Shown: positions 25,199 through 33,519 of the stretch, piece by piece
Numbering within the stretch: position 1 is the first letter of the stretch
Layout of the letters: each line of letters begins with the position of its first letter
Source of the DNA: Paenibacillus tyrphae
Lineage (GTDB): Bacteria > Bacillota > Bacilli > Paenibacillales > NBRC-103111
Assembly (NCBI RefSeq): GCF_024158745.1
Contig: NZ_JAMZAW010000013.1
Location: 62,001-126,000, forward strand
Direction: 5' to 3'
Length of the DNA stretch: 64,000 nt
Made by a program: the position numbers and the translations under genes
The notes under the pieces: model-generated
The model's database searches: none
What the model saw: the letters and a program-made list of their open reading frames with translations, nothing else
What the model was told of the DNA's origin: nothing

Positions 25199-25918
25199 TC
25201 AGCTCTCCCTTCCTGCAAGATGGAAGTCCCCGGATACGGCGGTCGATTCATCCGCCCCGCTGCCGCTCCGGGATTCCTCCTCGTCCTTCCGCAGCACGTT
25301 CGCCGTCACCAGATTTGCAAAAAATCCGATCATCCCCATATACAAGCAGGCAAAGCCGACGACCGTCACGCCCAGCAGAACGGCGAAGCACAACATCTGG
25401 AAGCAAGCGCCGATCGTATACATCGGACGGGCGACGAACAGTTTGACGCTGCGGCCCATGGCGCTGAAGATGCCGAGCCGCTCCTGAACGACCAGAGACA
25501 GCGTATAGGTCTGCGATATGAAAAAGAGCGCCACGAAGTAGGTCTGAAACACGGCCAGCGCCAAAGACATCATCCCGCTCCGGCTGCCGTAGTACCACCA
25601 GGAGGAAATGAGGATCAGCACGAACAAGGCGCAGACAAGCCCGAAGACCAGCGAAGAACCGTAATGGGCCAGTGTTCCCTTTAGCATGGTCCGCACGCTT
25701 CCCTTCTCCCCTTGCAGAATGCGGTGACACGCGTAGAGCGCGCCCGCCGCCAAAGGCACGTACAGCAGCACCAGCACTAGCAAGGCCAGTGGCACGGGCA
25801 GGAAGAGCAGTACCGGAAACACGACGAGTGAGCTGACGATGCTGAACAAGGCGACATGAATGATTTCGCGGTACGTTTGCACTCCCGACCGCACCATGAT
25901 TTCACTAAGTTTCCGCAT
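25199..25918 (-). CDS. DUF624 (YesL-like) membrane protein
   Basis: A 239-residue protein with about five or six hydrophobic segments (around residues 22-50, 52-70, 90-115, 120-140, 160-200). It belongs to the YesL/DUF624 family, which commonly accompanies carbohydrate ABC importers; its biochemical role is not established. Start ATG at 25918 behind AAAGGAGG. Repeat copy B separates it from the ATPase gene upstream, and namZ follows after 3 bases, so it is probably part of the same transcript. Confidence 0.82.
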   Translation of the reverse strand: MRKLSEIMVRSGVQTYREIIHVALFSIVSSLVVFPVLLFLPVPLALLVLVLLYVPLAAGALYACHRILQGEKGSVRTMLKGTLAHYGSSLVFGLVCALFVLILISSWWYYGSRSGMMSLALAVFQTYFVALFFISQTYTLSLVVQERLGIFSAMGRSVKLFVARPMYTIGACFQMLCFAVLLGVTVVGFACLYMGMIGFFANLVTANVLRKDEEESRSGSGADESTAVSGDFHLAGRES

Positions 25919-25938
25919 CGGACATACCTCCTTTTTCT

Positions 25939-26112
25939 GGAAAGTCCGGTGAATAGCAGGCGCTGCGCATCCGAAACGCTCTTCCGATCGCTCTTGTTCC
26001 CGGATTTCATTATCATACTACCCCCTAAAAGGTTGAAATCCGGAAACAAAGGCGAACACTTCGTTTCTACAGAGCGCTTTCGGCTGCTCCGCTCATATTC
26101 ACCGGACTTTCC
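25939..26112. repeat. palindromic intergenic element, copy B
   Basis: 174 bases bounded by perfect 16-bp inverted repeats, GGAAAGTCCGGTGAAT (25939-25954) and ATTCACCGGACTTTCC (26097-26112). An inner inverted pair is TTGTTCCCGGATTTC (25994-26008) and GAAATCCGGAAACAA (26035-26049). Same architecture as 3001-3175. It fills the gap between the ATPase stop and the DUF624 ribosome site. Confidence 0.85.
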
Positions 26113-26126
26113 GGCTTCTTTTACAC

Positions 26127-27239
26127 TTACGCCTCCAGCACGATGCGTTCTTCCGTAGCCGGATCGAAGAAATTCAGCTTGCCTCCGTCGAAGGCGAACA
26201 GCTTCGACTGCCCCACCTGCGCCGTCGTCTCCGGATGGACGCGGGCTGTTACCATCCGCTGGCCGACCCGGAAATAGACGAGGTTCTCCGCACCCAGGTT
26301 TTCCACGACCTGCACGACGGCGTTCAACCGGTACGCCGATGCGGCCGGCGGCATGAACTCCTCGCCGTATATATGCTCCGGGCGCACGCCTAGAATGATG
26401 TTTTTGCCCTCGTACGCCTTCAGTCCCCGGGCCGCGGCGTCCGACAGGGCGAAGGAGGCCCCTTCCACATGCACGTGTCCGCGCTCGATGCGCGCGTCCA
26501 TAAAGTTCATAGCCGGCGACCCGATAAATCCGGCGACGAACATATTGCTCGGCCGGTTGTACAGCTCCGTCGGCGACGCAATCTGTTGAATGCGCCCCTG
26601 GTTCATGACGACGATCCGTTCCCCGAGCGTCATCGCTTCGACCTGATCGTGGGTTACGTAGACGATGGTCGCGCCGAGCCGCTTGTGCAGCTCCGCCAAC
26701 TCCACCCGCATCTGAATGCGCAGCTTCGCGTCGAGGTTCGAGAGCGGCTCGTCGAACAGGAACACCTGCGGATCGCGCACGATCGCGCGTCCGACCGCCA
26801 CCCGCTGACGCTGCCCGCCGCTGAGCTCCCGCGGCTTGCGTTCCAGCATGTCGGTCAGCCCCAGAATCGCCGACGCCTCCTTCACCTTGCGCTGGATTTC
26901 CTCCTTCGGGCGCTTCAGGTTTTTGAGGCCGAAGGACAAGTTTTCTTCTATGGTCATATGCGGGTACAAGGCATAATCCTGGAACACCATCGCAATGTCG
27001 CGGTCCTTCGGATGCATCTGATTGACGACGCGGTCCCCGATGTAGATATCGCCGCTCGTCTGCCGCTCCAGCCCAGCGATCATGCGCAGGGAGGTCGTTT
27101 TGCCGCAGCCCGAGGGACCGACGAACACGACGAATTCCCGGTCTTCGATCACGAAATTGGAGTTTTCGACCGCGGTGAAGGTCCCTTTTTTATCGTCCAC
27201 ATACTCTTTGCGTATATTTTGAAACACCACGCGTGCCAT
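26127..27239 (-). CDS. carbohydrate ABC transporter ATPase, MsmX/UgpC type
   Basis: 370 residues with Walker A GPSGCGKTT, signature [14 protein letters not shown], Walker B VFLFDEPLSNLD, H-loop YVTHDQVEA and a C-terminal MalK-like TOBE region (about 240-365, FVAGFIGSPAMNFM). It energises the two permeases encoded just upstream. Many Bacilli share one MsmX among several sugar importers, so it could also serve others, but here it is dedicated by position. ATG at 27239, 16 bases after the permease stop. Confidence 0.92.
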   Translation of the reverse strand: MARVVFQNIRKEYVDDKKGTFTAVENSNFVIEDREFVVFVGPSGCGKTTSLRMIAGLERQTSGDIYIGDRVVNQMHPKDRDIAMVFQDYALYPHMTIEENLSFGLKNLKRPKEEIQRKVKEASAILGLTDMLERKPRELSGGQRQRVAVGRAIVRDPQVFLFDEPLSNLDAKLRIQMRVELAELHKRLGATIVYVTHDQVEAMTLGERIVVMNQGRIQQIASPTELYNRPSNMFVAGFIGSPAMNFMDARIERGHVHVEGASFALSDAAARGLKAYEGKNIILGVRPEHIYGEEFMPPAASAYRLNAVVQVVENLGAENLVYFRVGQRMVTARVHPETTAQVGQSKLFAFDGGKLNFFDPATEERIVLEA

Positions 27240-27255
27240 CGCTTCGTTCCTCCTT

Positions 27256-28089
27256 CTAGCCTTTCACGGCTCCTATGGTGATCCCTTGCAGGAAATATTT
27301 TTGCAGCGAGAAGAACAGGATGATCATCGGCAGAGCCCCGATGGTTGCGCCCGCCATAATCGCGCCGTAGTCCGTAGACTCGGCAAATTTGAAGCTTGCG
27401 AGACCGACCTGAATCGTCCGCATCTCACTTGAGCGCGTCACGAGGAACGGCCAGAAAAAATCGTTCCAGTTCGCGACGAACGTGAAGATCGCCAGAACGG
27501 CGAGGCCGGGCTTGGCCATCGGCAGGATGATTTTATAAAAAATGCCGAATTCGCTGCAGGCATCGATGCGTGCGGCATGAATAAGCGATGTCGGTAATGT
27601 GGACATATACTGCTTCATGAGAAAAATATTCCCGACGCTGACCAACGTCGGCACGATCATCGCTGTATACGTATCCGCCAGGTCGAAAACGTTGATCACC
27701 AGCACGTACAGCGGGATCAGCGTGACCTGCGCCGGTATCATCATCGTGCCGAGCAGCACCCAGAAGATCGAATTGCTTCCGGGAAATTTGAGCTTCGCGA
27801 ACGCGTAACCCGCCATGGAAGCGAAGAGCAGGTTCGTGACGGTCAGCACGGAAGAGACGAACAGCGAGTTCAACAGCCATTGGACGGCGTTGTTTTTCGT
27901 GAAAAAGCGCTCGTACGGCGCGACGGACCAAATGTCCGGAATCATCTGCGGCTTGAAGACGGCCGAGGCCAGCGAATCCTGGAACGAGCCGATAATCATC
28001 CAGTACAAGGGGATGACCGTGATGACCGCCCAGAAAGCGAGGATGATCACTGCAATGCCGATGAAGATCACTTTCGATTGGTTGCTCAA
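27256..28089 (-). CDS. sugar ABC transporter permease, MalG/AraQ type
   Basis: 277 residues, six predicted transmembrane segments, with the EAA loop around HAARIDACSEFGIFYKIILPMAKPGLAVLAIF. It forms the membrane channel with the partner permease, whose stop lies 12 bases upstream. Substrate, by cluster context, is a MurNAc- or GlcNAc-MurNAc-type sugar (inference). Confidence 0.92.
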   Translation of the reverse strand: MSNQSKVIFIGIAVIILAFWAVITVIPLYWMIIGSFQDSLASAVFKPQMIPDIWSVAPYERFFTKNNAVQWLLNSLFVSSVLTVTNLLFASMAGYAFAKLKFPGSNSIFWVLLGTMMIPAQVTLIPLYVLVINVFDLADTYTAMIVPTLVSVGNIFLMKQYMSTLPTSLIHAARIDACSEFGIFYKIILPMAKPGLAVLAIFTFVANWNDFFWPFLVTRSSEMRTIQVGLASFKFAESTDYGAIMAGATIGALPMIILFFSLQKYFLQGITIGAVKG

Positions 28090-28101
28090 CGCAGTCCCCC
28101 C

Positions 28102-29046
28102 TTAATATTCGATGTCCGAAGAGAAATATTTGAATTGAATGATCGAGATGAGAATAATGACGATAGCGAGCACGAACGACTGCGCGGAGGCCAGGCCGAA
28201 GTCGTAAAATACGAACGCCGTCTGGTAAATGAGATAGGCAATCGTCGTCGTGGCGAAGTTCGGGCCGCCCTGCGTCATCAGGTACACGCTGATGAACACC
28301 TGAAACGAGGTGATGACCCCCGTCACCAGCAAGTACAGCGTCGTCGGCTTGAGCAGCGGCCACGTAATTTTCGTAAACTTCGTCCAGCCGCTCGCATGGT
28401 CGATATCCGCCGCCTCGTACAGCGATTTCGGGATGCCGCCCATCGCCGCAAGGTACAGGATGATGCCGCCCCCGTGCGAGCCAAGGTACGTCATCAGCAT
28501 CAGCGAAAACAACGCGCTGTTCGATTTGCCGAGCCAGATGACCGGATCGATGCCGAACCAGCCAAGCACCGTGTTCATCGGTCCCCAAGGGGTCGGATCG
28601 AAGATCGCCAGCCAGACGAGCGAGATCGTTACGCCCGAAACGACGCCCGGCAAGTACATGGCCGCTTTAAAAAACGTCTGCCACGATTGGCGCATCTGAA
28701 AGATGAGAAAAGCGAGCACGAACGTCAAAATAATGTTGACCGGCACCGTGCCGATGGTGAAAATCACGGTATTTTTCATCGACTTCCAGAACACTTCGTC
28801 CTGAAACATAAACTTGTAGTTATCCAGGCCGACCCAATCCGATTTCATGACGGTGTACTTCTGAAAGCTCATCAGAAACGCCGAGATGACCGGATACAAG
28901 GTGAACACCAGAAAGAGCAGCACCGGAACGAGGATAAACAAGTACGACCAGCCGTAATCCCGGATGAACTGCTTGACGGAAGTGTTCGCCTTCCTTTGCC
29001 GGATGGCCGGGCCCGGCACGCCCGGCCCGTTGTGTAAATTGTCCAT
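28102..29046 (-). CDS. sugar ABC transporter permease, MalF/UgpA type
   Basis: 314 residues with a cytoplasmic N-terminus of about 30 residues and six membrane segments. The EAA loop is YEAADIDHASGWTKFTKITWPLLKPTTLYLL. Start ATG at 29046 (GAGGATCGCC upstream). It follows the SBP gene after 97 bases that contain a terminator-like hairpin, the common arrangement for making more binding protein than permease. Confidence 0.92.
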   Translation of the reverse strand: MDNLHNGPGVPGPAIRQRKANTSVKQFIRDYGWSYLFILVPVLLFLVFTLYPVISAFLMSFQKYTVMKSDWVGLDNYKFMFQDEVFWKSMKNTVIFTIGTVPVNIILTFVLAFLIFQMRQSWQTFFKAAMYLPGVVSGVTISLVWLAIFDPTPWGPMNTVLGWFGIDPVIWLGKSNSALFSLMLMTYLGSHGGGIILYLAAMGGIPKSLYEAADIDHASGWTKFTKITWPLLKPTTLYLLVTGVITSFQVFISVYLMTQGGPNFATTTIAYLIYQTAFVFYDFGLASAQSFVLAIVIILISIIQFKYFSSDIEY

Positions 29047-29084
29047 GGCGATCCTCCTTCATCATGCCTATGCCAGAGAGTCCG

Positions 29085-29120
29085 AAAAAAAAGGCCCCAT
29101 ATGACTCCATACAGGGCACC
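29085..29120 (-). terminator. partial terminator between SBP and permease genes
   Basis: Minus-strand hairpin with GCCC-TGTATG and CATATG-GGGC arms (29094-29117), followed on that strand by eight T (29085-29092). Because the next gene is only 38 bases on, it likely lets part of the transcription through. Confidence 0.75.
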
Positions 29121-29143
29121 TTTTCGCGCGGCTTGCTACTGCA

Positions 29144-30520
29144 TTATTGGCCGAACATTTGCTTGCCTTTGGTTTTGAATTCTTCGGCGATTTTCTCCGG
29201 CGTTTTCTCCCCGGCGAACAACGCCTGGATGGCCGGCTTCTGCACTTGCTCCTGGAACTGCTTCAGCTTCGTCGACTTGTCGACGTCCAGATTGCTCTCG
29301 ACCGATCTCGTGGTGCTCTTCATGAAATTTTGTGCGGCTTCCCAGTTGTACTTCTGGGCTTTGCCCTTGCCTTCGTACATTTTCGCCTGGGACTTGCGGA
29401 CGAACGGCAGGTTCAGCTCGTTGGAGGAGTTCCCCGCTTTCGCGCCGCTCAGCGCTTCCATCACGAGGAAAGCGTTCTTCGCGTGCTGCTCGCCCTTGTC
29501 GTTCTTCTGCTTGAACATGACATAGCCTTCGCCCATCACGTACGTCTTGCCCTGCGCATTCTCATGATGCGGAACCGGCAGCAGGACGAATTCGATTTTC
29601 TCGCCCTTCACTTTGCCCGCGTCGATATCTTTGTTGCGGTTGGCGATAATCGTATCGTAATAAGGCAGCGCTTTGCTGATGACGGCTGCTTTGCTGTCGT
29701 AGAACATTTGCGTTCTTTGCTGCGGGTTGAGCCCGCCCGTTTCCTTCGGCATCACGCCATCCTTCATCAGACCGTCGATGAATTTGAGGGAAGCGAGAAT
29801 TTTGTCGTCGTTCCAAATGAACTTGCCCTTCTCATCCAATACGTCGACCAGACCGGCGTTTTGCGCAATCAACTGGCTGAAATCGAGGCTGGTGCCGTCC
29901 GTCGCGAGACCGTACTGCATCGAGCCGTCAGGCAGCTTCTTGGTCATCTTCTTGGCGATGTCGCTGAATTCGGACCAGGTCCAGCCCTTCTCCTGAATCT
30001 TCTTCCAGTCGACACCCGCTTCTTCCAAAATGCGCTTGTTGCCGCCCCAATTCCATTGTCCTGCGGTCAGCGGCAGCCCGTATTGCTTGCCTTGAATTTT
30101 GCCCAGATCAAGCATACCCGGCAAGTAATCGTCCTTGATTTCCGGGGTCAGGAACTGGTCGAGCTGGATGGCAAGCCCCGTGTTGACATAGTGCCCCGAC
30201 ACCGCATGGTAATACAAATCCGGCGGGTCGCCCGCGTTCAGAGCAATGTCGAATTTCTTCGGACCTTCGGCCCAGGACAGAACTTCGTACTCTACTTTAA
30301 TATGCGGGTACTGCTTGTTGAAATCGGCGATCAGTTCCTTGATGTCCTTCTCGTAATCCCCATGAACCGGGTAGGCCCATACCTTGACGGTATCGGGCTT
30401 CTTGTCGTCTTTCGCAGCTTCGCCGGCCGGGGCGTTGGCTCCCCCTTCTTTTTTGGCGCAGGCGGAAACAAATACGAGACTTAAAGCTACCGTCATGGCA
30501 AGCAGTTTGCTGACCTTCAT
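29144..30520 (-). CDS. sugar-binding lipoprotein of the ABC importer
   Basis: 458 residues: lipoprotein signal with lipobox VSAC (modified Cys 21), Gly/Ala/Lys linker, then a family 1 extracellular solute-binding fold (VKVWAYPVHGDYEKDIKELI, FDIALNAGDPPDLYYH). Start ATG at 30520 follows GGGGGATGG, 16 bases after the murR stop. It should capture the imported cell-wall sugar outside the membrane. Aromatic residues such as QWNWGG and the YYH segment suit sugar stacking. The exact ligand (MurNAc, GlcNAc-MurNAc, muropeptide) needs binding data; the cluster makes a MurNAc-containing ligand the best guess. Confidence 0.9.
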   Translation of the reverse strand: MKVSKLLAMTVALSLVFVSACAKKEGGANAPAGEAAKDDKKPDTVKVWAYPVHGDYEKDIKELIADFNKQYPHIKVEYEVLSWAEGPKKFDIALNAGDPPDLYYHAVSGHYVNTGLAIQLDQFLTPEIKDDYLPGMLDLGKIQGKQYGLPLTAGQWNWGGNKRILEEAGVDWKKIQEKGWTWSEFSDIAKKMTKKLPDGSMQYGLATDGTSLDFSQLIAQNAGLVDVLDEKGKFIWNDDKILASLKFIDGLMKDGVMPKETGGLNPQQRTQMFYDSKAAVISKALPYYDTIIANRNKDIDAGKVKGEKIEFVLLPVPHHENAQGKTYVMGEGYVMFKQKNDKGEQHAKNAFLVMEALSGAKAGNSSNELNLPFVRKSQAKMYEGKGKAQKYNWEAAQNFMKSTTRSVESNLDVDKSTKLKQFQEQVQKPAIQALFAGEKTPEKIAEEFKTKGKQMFGQ

Positions 30521-30536
30521 ACATCCATCCCCCTAG

Positions 30537-31409
30537 TTAGCTTTTATGATTAAGTTTGGACATGCCGTTCGCAAGTTCCCGGATCGCCTGACGGCTCCGG
30601 TCGAGGTACATGACGGACTGCTCGTAGTTGTTGCTGGCGACCCCGAGGTATAAAATATCGATCACGTTAAGCTGGGTAATCCGGGACGACATTGCCCCGC
30701 TTCGGATCTCGTTCTCCGTCGAGGAGATGCAGAGCGGAATGTCCGTGTACTGGGCGAGCGTCGTGCTGCCGTACTTCGTGATGCCGATGGTTACGGCGCC
30801 GTTCTGTTGGGCGGCTTTTAGCGCGGCGATGACTTCCTTTGTCTCACCGGAGTACGAGATGCCGACGGCGACGTCCTCCTCGGTCAGAGTAACTGCCGAC
30901 GCAAGCTGCACATGCGGATCGGCAAAGCAGAAGCACGTCCGGTTAATGCGCAAAAATTTCTGCTGCGCGTCCTGACCGATCAGATTGGAAGCGCCGATGC
31001 CGAAGAAATAAATCCGCTTCGCCTGATGAAGCGCCTGCACCGCCTTGGACACCTGCTCCAAATCGAGAATTTTCACCGTGTCGTGGATTGCTTGAATATT
31101 ATTGTTGGAAACGTGCTGCACGATCGTCGCAATCGAATCCTGCGGCCGGATTTCCTGGTAGCCTTGCACGCCCCCCGTTTCCCGGAGGTCTCCCGCCACC
31201 TTCAGCTTCAAATCCTGGTAGCCCTTCACGCCCATCGATTTGCACAACCGGATGATGGCGGCCTGACTGGCTCCGCTCGCTTCGGCCAACTGGGCGACGG
31301 ACAGCTCGATCATCCGCTCGGGATGTGCGAGCACGTACTCCGCGACCTTTTTCTCCGAAGGATTCAACCCTTCTAAAATCTCTCTTAACCGAACCAAACC
31401 TCCATGCAT
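30537..31409 (-). CDS. murR: RpiR-family regulator, MurR-like
   Basis: The ATG at 31409 behind GAGGGGGTG gives 290 residues; an upstream in-frame start at 31502 lies in the promoter region. The N-terminal RpiR helix-turn-helix (about 1-77, LNPSEKKVAEYVLAHPE, SQAAIIRLCKSMGVKGYQDLK) is followed by a SIS sugar-phosphate domain (FFGIGASNLIGQDAQQKF, GISYSGETKEVIAALKAA). MurR of E. coli and Bacillus senses MurNAc-6-phosphate. The gene heads the importer-hydrolase run and is divergent from murK-murQ. Paired operator candidates lie in the shared promoter region. Confidence 0.9.
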   Translation of the reverse strand: MHGGLVRLREILEGLNPSEKKVAEYVLAHPERMIELSVAQLAEASGASQAAIIRLCKSMGVKGYQDLKLKVAGDLRETGGVQGYQEIRPQDSIATIVQHVSNNNIQAIHDTVKILDLEQVSKAVQALHQAKRIYFFGIGASNLIGQDAQQKFLRINRTCFCFADPHVQLASAVTLTEEDVAVGISYSGETKEVIAALKAAQQNGAVTIGITKYGSTTLAQYTDIPLCISSTENEIRSGAMSSRITQLNVIDILYLGVASNNYEQSVMYLDRSRQAIRELANGMSKLNHKS

Positions 31410-31480
31410 TGCGCTCACCCCCTCTTTTATGTAAGTTATTATTACATATAACGTTATTAAATAAAACACCATGACGTTAT

Positions 31481-31495
31481 TGATACCGTTTCCAA
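31481..31495 (-). promoter_or_regulatory. cre box in the murR leader
   Basis: Minus strand TTGGAAACGGTATCA matches the CcpA consensus WTGNAANCGNWNNCW at every fixed position. It begins a few bases downstream of the predicted murR transcription start, a roadblock position. Confidence 0.65.
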
Positions 31496-31506
31496 CGATC
31501 AAACTT

Positions 31507-31535
31507 ATTATAGCCCATTTGAAATTTTAAATCAA
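31507..31535 (-). promoter_or_regulatory. murR promoter with operator candidate 1
   Basis: Minus-strand -35 TTGATT (31530-31535), 17-base spacer, -10 TATAAT (31507-31512). The -35 and spacer coincide with TTGAAATTTTAAATCAA (31519-31535, plus strand), an imperfect palindrome sharing TGAAATTTT with site 2. Confidence 0.75.
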
Positions 31536-31550
31536 TATTATTTTTACAAC

Positions 31551-31592
31551 GTGAAATTTTGTTTTACAAACTAAGCTTCGTTGTCTTATACT
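31551..31592 (+). promoter_or_regulatory. murK-murQ promoter with operator candidate 2
   Basis: -35 TTTACA (31563-31568), 18-base spacer, -10 TATACT (31587-31592). GTGAAATTTTGTTTTAC (31551-31567) overlaps the -35 and repeats TGAAATTTT of site 1 exactly 32 bases (about three helical turns) away. Symmetric placement suggests repression of both directions by MurR. Confidence 0.7.
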
Positions 31593-31618
31593 CAGATTAA
31601 GCAAAGAAGGTGATAAAG

Positions 31619-32560
31619 ATGGAATATATCGTCGGAATCGATGGCGGAGGCACCAAAACGGAAGCGGTCGTCATCGACACTTCGGGCAACCGGCTCTTCG
31701 GCTGTACGGGCGAATCAACGAATTCGAAGGCGATCGGCTTCGAGCGGGCTTCCCGTCATCTGGAAGCCGTGCTGGACGAAGCACTTCAACATGAAGCCTG
31801 CGCAAGCGGACGCTGTCTGGCCGTCTGCATCGGCATGGCCGGCACCGATACGCCGCAAGAAAAGCAAGCGGTCGAAGCCGTCCTCCGGGCCTATCAGACC
31901 CGAATCGGCGCTTCGTTCGAGGTGTTCGTGCGCAACGATGCGGAAATCGTCCTGATGGCTTCGCTTCGCCGGGAGTACGGTATCGCCGTCGTCTCCGGCA
32001 CCGGCTCGATCGTCTTCGGCTGCACGCCGGAAGGCCGGCGTTACCGGGTCGGCGGCTGGGGTCATCTGCTGGGCGATGAAGGAAGCGGTTACCAAATCGG
32101 ACTCCACGCGCTGCAAGCCGTGATGCGCAGTCATGACGGCATCTCCCCGGCAACGGCATTGACGGATATGATCCGGCACACGTATAGCTTTGACTCGATT
32201 ACCGAACTGAAAACGTACATCTACGGACCGGACATCCGCAAAAAAGACGTCGCCGCCTTTGCCGAGCTGTGCATCAACGCAAGCAAGCAAGGGGATGCCG
32301 TTGCCGTGCGCATTATTGAAGGCGCGGCTGCGGAGCTTGCCGTCGCGGCGGCAGCCTTGGTCCGCAAGGACGCCTGGTTCCCGGATTCGGACCTTGTGAC
32401 GACCGGCTCGGTGTTCAAGCATTCTCCTTTGTTCGCCGATACGTTCCGGCAGACGATCTCCGAAACGTTCCCCGGGCTGCGCCTGCACCCGGCTTCCGAG
32501 CAGCCCGCCGCTTACGGCGCCGCCTTGCTCGGCTTCGAGCTCTTTCAAAGAATGCGATAA
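31619..32560 (+). CDS. murK: N-acetylmuramic acid/N-acetylglucosamine kinase, BadF/BadG type
   Basis: The ATG at 31619, eight bases after AGAAGG, gives 313 residues. The ASKHA kinase fold shows phosphate-1 loop GIDGGGTKTEAVV, phosphate-2 SGTGSIVFG and the GWGHLLGDEGSGYQIG segment typical of GlcNAc/MurNAc kinases. Clostridial MurK of this family phosphorylates both sugars. Here it should make MurNAc-6-phosphate for MurQ, encoded 14 bases downstream, and GlcNAc-6-phosphate for NagA. It replaces phosphorylation by the MurP phosphotransferase, in line with the ABC importer. Confidence 0.88.
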   Translation: MEYIVGIDGGGTKTEAVVIDTSGNRLFGCTGESTNSKAIGFERASRHLEAVLDEALQHEACASGRCLAVCIGMAGTDTPQEKQAVEAVLRAYQTRIGASFEVFVRNDAEIVLMASLRREYGIAVVSGTGSIVFGCTPEGRRYRVGGWGHLLGDEGSGYQIGLHALQAVMRSHDGISPATALTDMIRHTYSFDSITELKTYIYGPDIRKKDVAAFAELCINASKQGDAVAVRIIEGAAAELAVAAAALVRKDAWFPDSDLVTTGSVFKHSPLFADTFRQTISETFPGLRLHPASEQPAAYGAALLGFELFQRMR

Positions 32561-32574
32561 AAGGAGCAGTCCCT

Positions 32575-33486
32575 ATGTATAACCTGCTGAACGAATTAAC
32601 TACCGAACAGCGCAATCCGAATACGACGCAAATCGACCGGCTCAATTCCGAGGAAATCGTCCGGCTCATCCACGCGGAGGACCGTCTGGTTACCGAAGCG
32701 GTCGGCCGCATCCTGCCGCAAGTCGCGCAGGCCGTCGACCGGATCGTCGCCGCTTTTCAGCGGCAGGGCCGGCTGTTCTACATCGGCGCCGGCACCAGCG
32801 GGCGGCTCGGCATTCTCGATGCGTCCGAATGTCCGCCGACCTATGGAACGGACCCGTCCATGGTGCAAGGCATCATTGCGGGGGGCTTTCAAGCGGTCAA
32901 GGACCCGGTTGAAGGCGCGGAAGACAGCGAGGAGCTTGGCGCGAAGGATATCGACGAGCATGGCGTCACGGACCGCGACGTAGTCGTCGGCATCGCCGCC
33001 AGCGGCCGCACCCCGTATGTGCTCGGCGCCATGAAGCGCGCGAAGGAAAAGCAAGCGACCGTGATCGGTCTGTGCAATAACGAACACACCCCGATGACCG
33101 GCATCGCCGATCTGATGCTGGAAGCCGTCGCCGGCCCGGAGGTCGTGCTCGGTTCGACCCGGATGAAATCAGGCACCGCACAGAAGCTGATCCTGAACAT
33201 GCTGACGACCGTCTCCATGATCCGCATCGGCAAAGTATACGAGAATCTCATGGTCGACGTTCTGCCTTCCAACGAGAAGCTCGTCTACCGCGCCAAACGG
33301 ATTATCGGCATGGCGACCGGCTCGCCGGAGGATGTGATTAGCGAAGCGTATACCGCGTCCGGAAGACACGTCAAAACCGCGATCGTCATGATTTTGGCGA
33401 AAACGGACCGGGACGGCGCACGCGAGCTGTTGGAGCGCTCGGGCGGTTTTGTACGCCAGGCGGTGGCGCTGGCGAACGGCAATTAA
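32575..33486 (+). CDS. murQ: N-acetylmuramic acid 6-phosphate etherase
   Basis: 303 residues, the usual MurQ length, with LTTEQRNPNT near the start, IGAGTSGRLGILDASECPPT, the catalytic Glu region and GSTRMKSGTAQK. It removes the D-lactyl ether from MurNAc-6-phosphate, giving GlcNAc-6-phosphate. ATG behind AAAAGGAG. Co-transcribed with murK. The reaction links the island to nagA and nagB at 42488-44507. Confidence 0.96.
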   Translation: MYNLLNELTTEQRNPNTTQIDRLNSEEIVRLIHAEDRLVTEAVGRILPQVAQAVDRIVAAFQRQGRLFYIGAGTSGRLGILDASECPPTYGTDPSMVQGIIAGGFQAVKDPVEGAEDSEELGAKDIDEHGVTDRDVVVGIAASGRTPYVLGAMKRAKEKQATVIGLCNNEHTPMTGIADLMLEAVAGPEVVLGSTRMKSGTAQKLILNMLTTVSMIRIGKVYENLMVDVLPSNEKLVYRAKRIIGMATGSPEDVISEAYTASGRHVKTAIVMILAKTDRDGARELLERSGGFVRQAVALANGN

Positions 33487-33519
33487 CACGGGATCAAGGA
33501 ACAAGGAGGAGAATTTACG

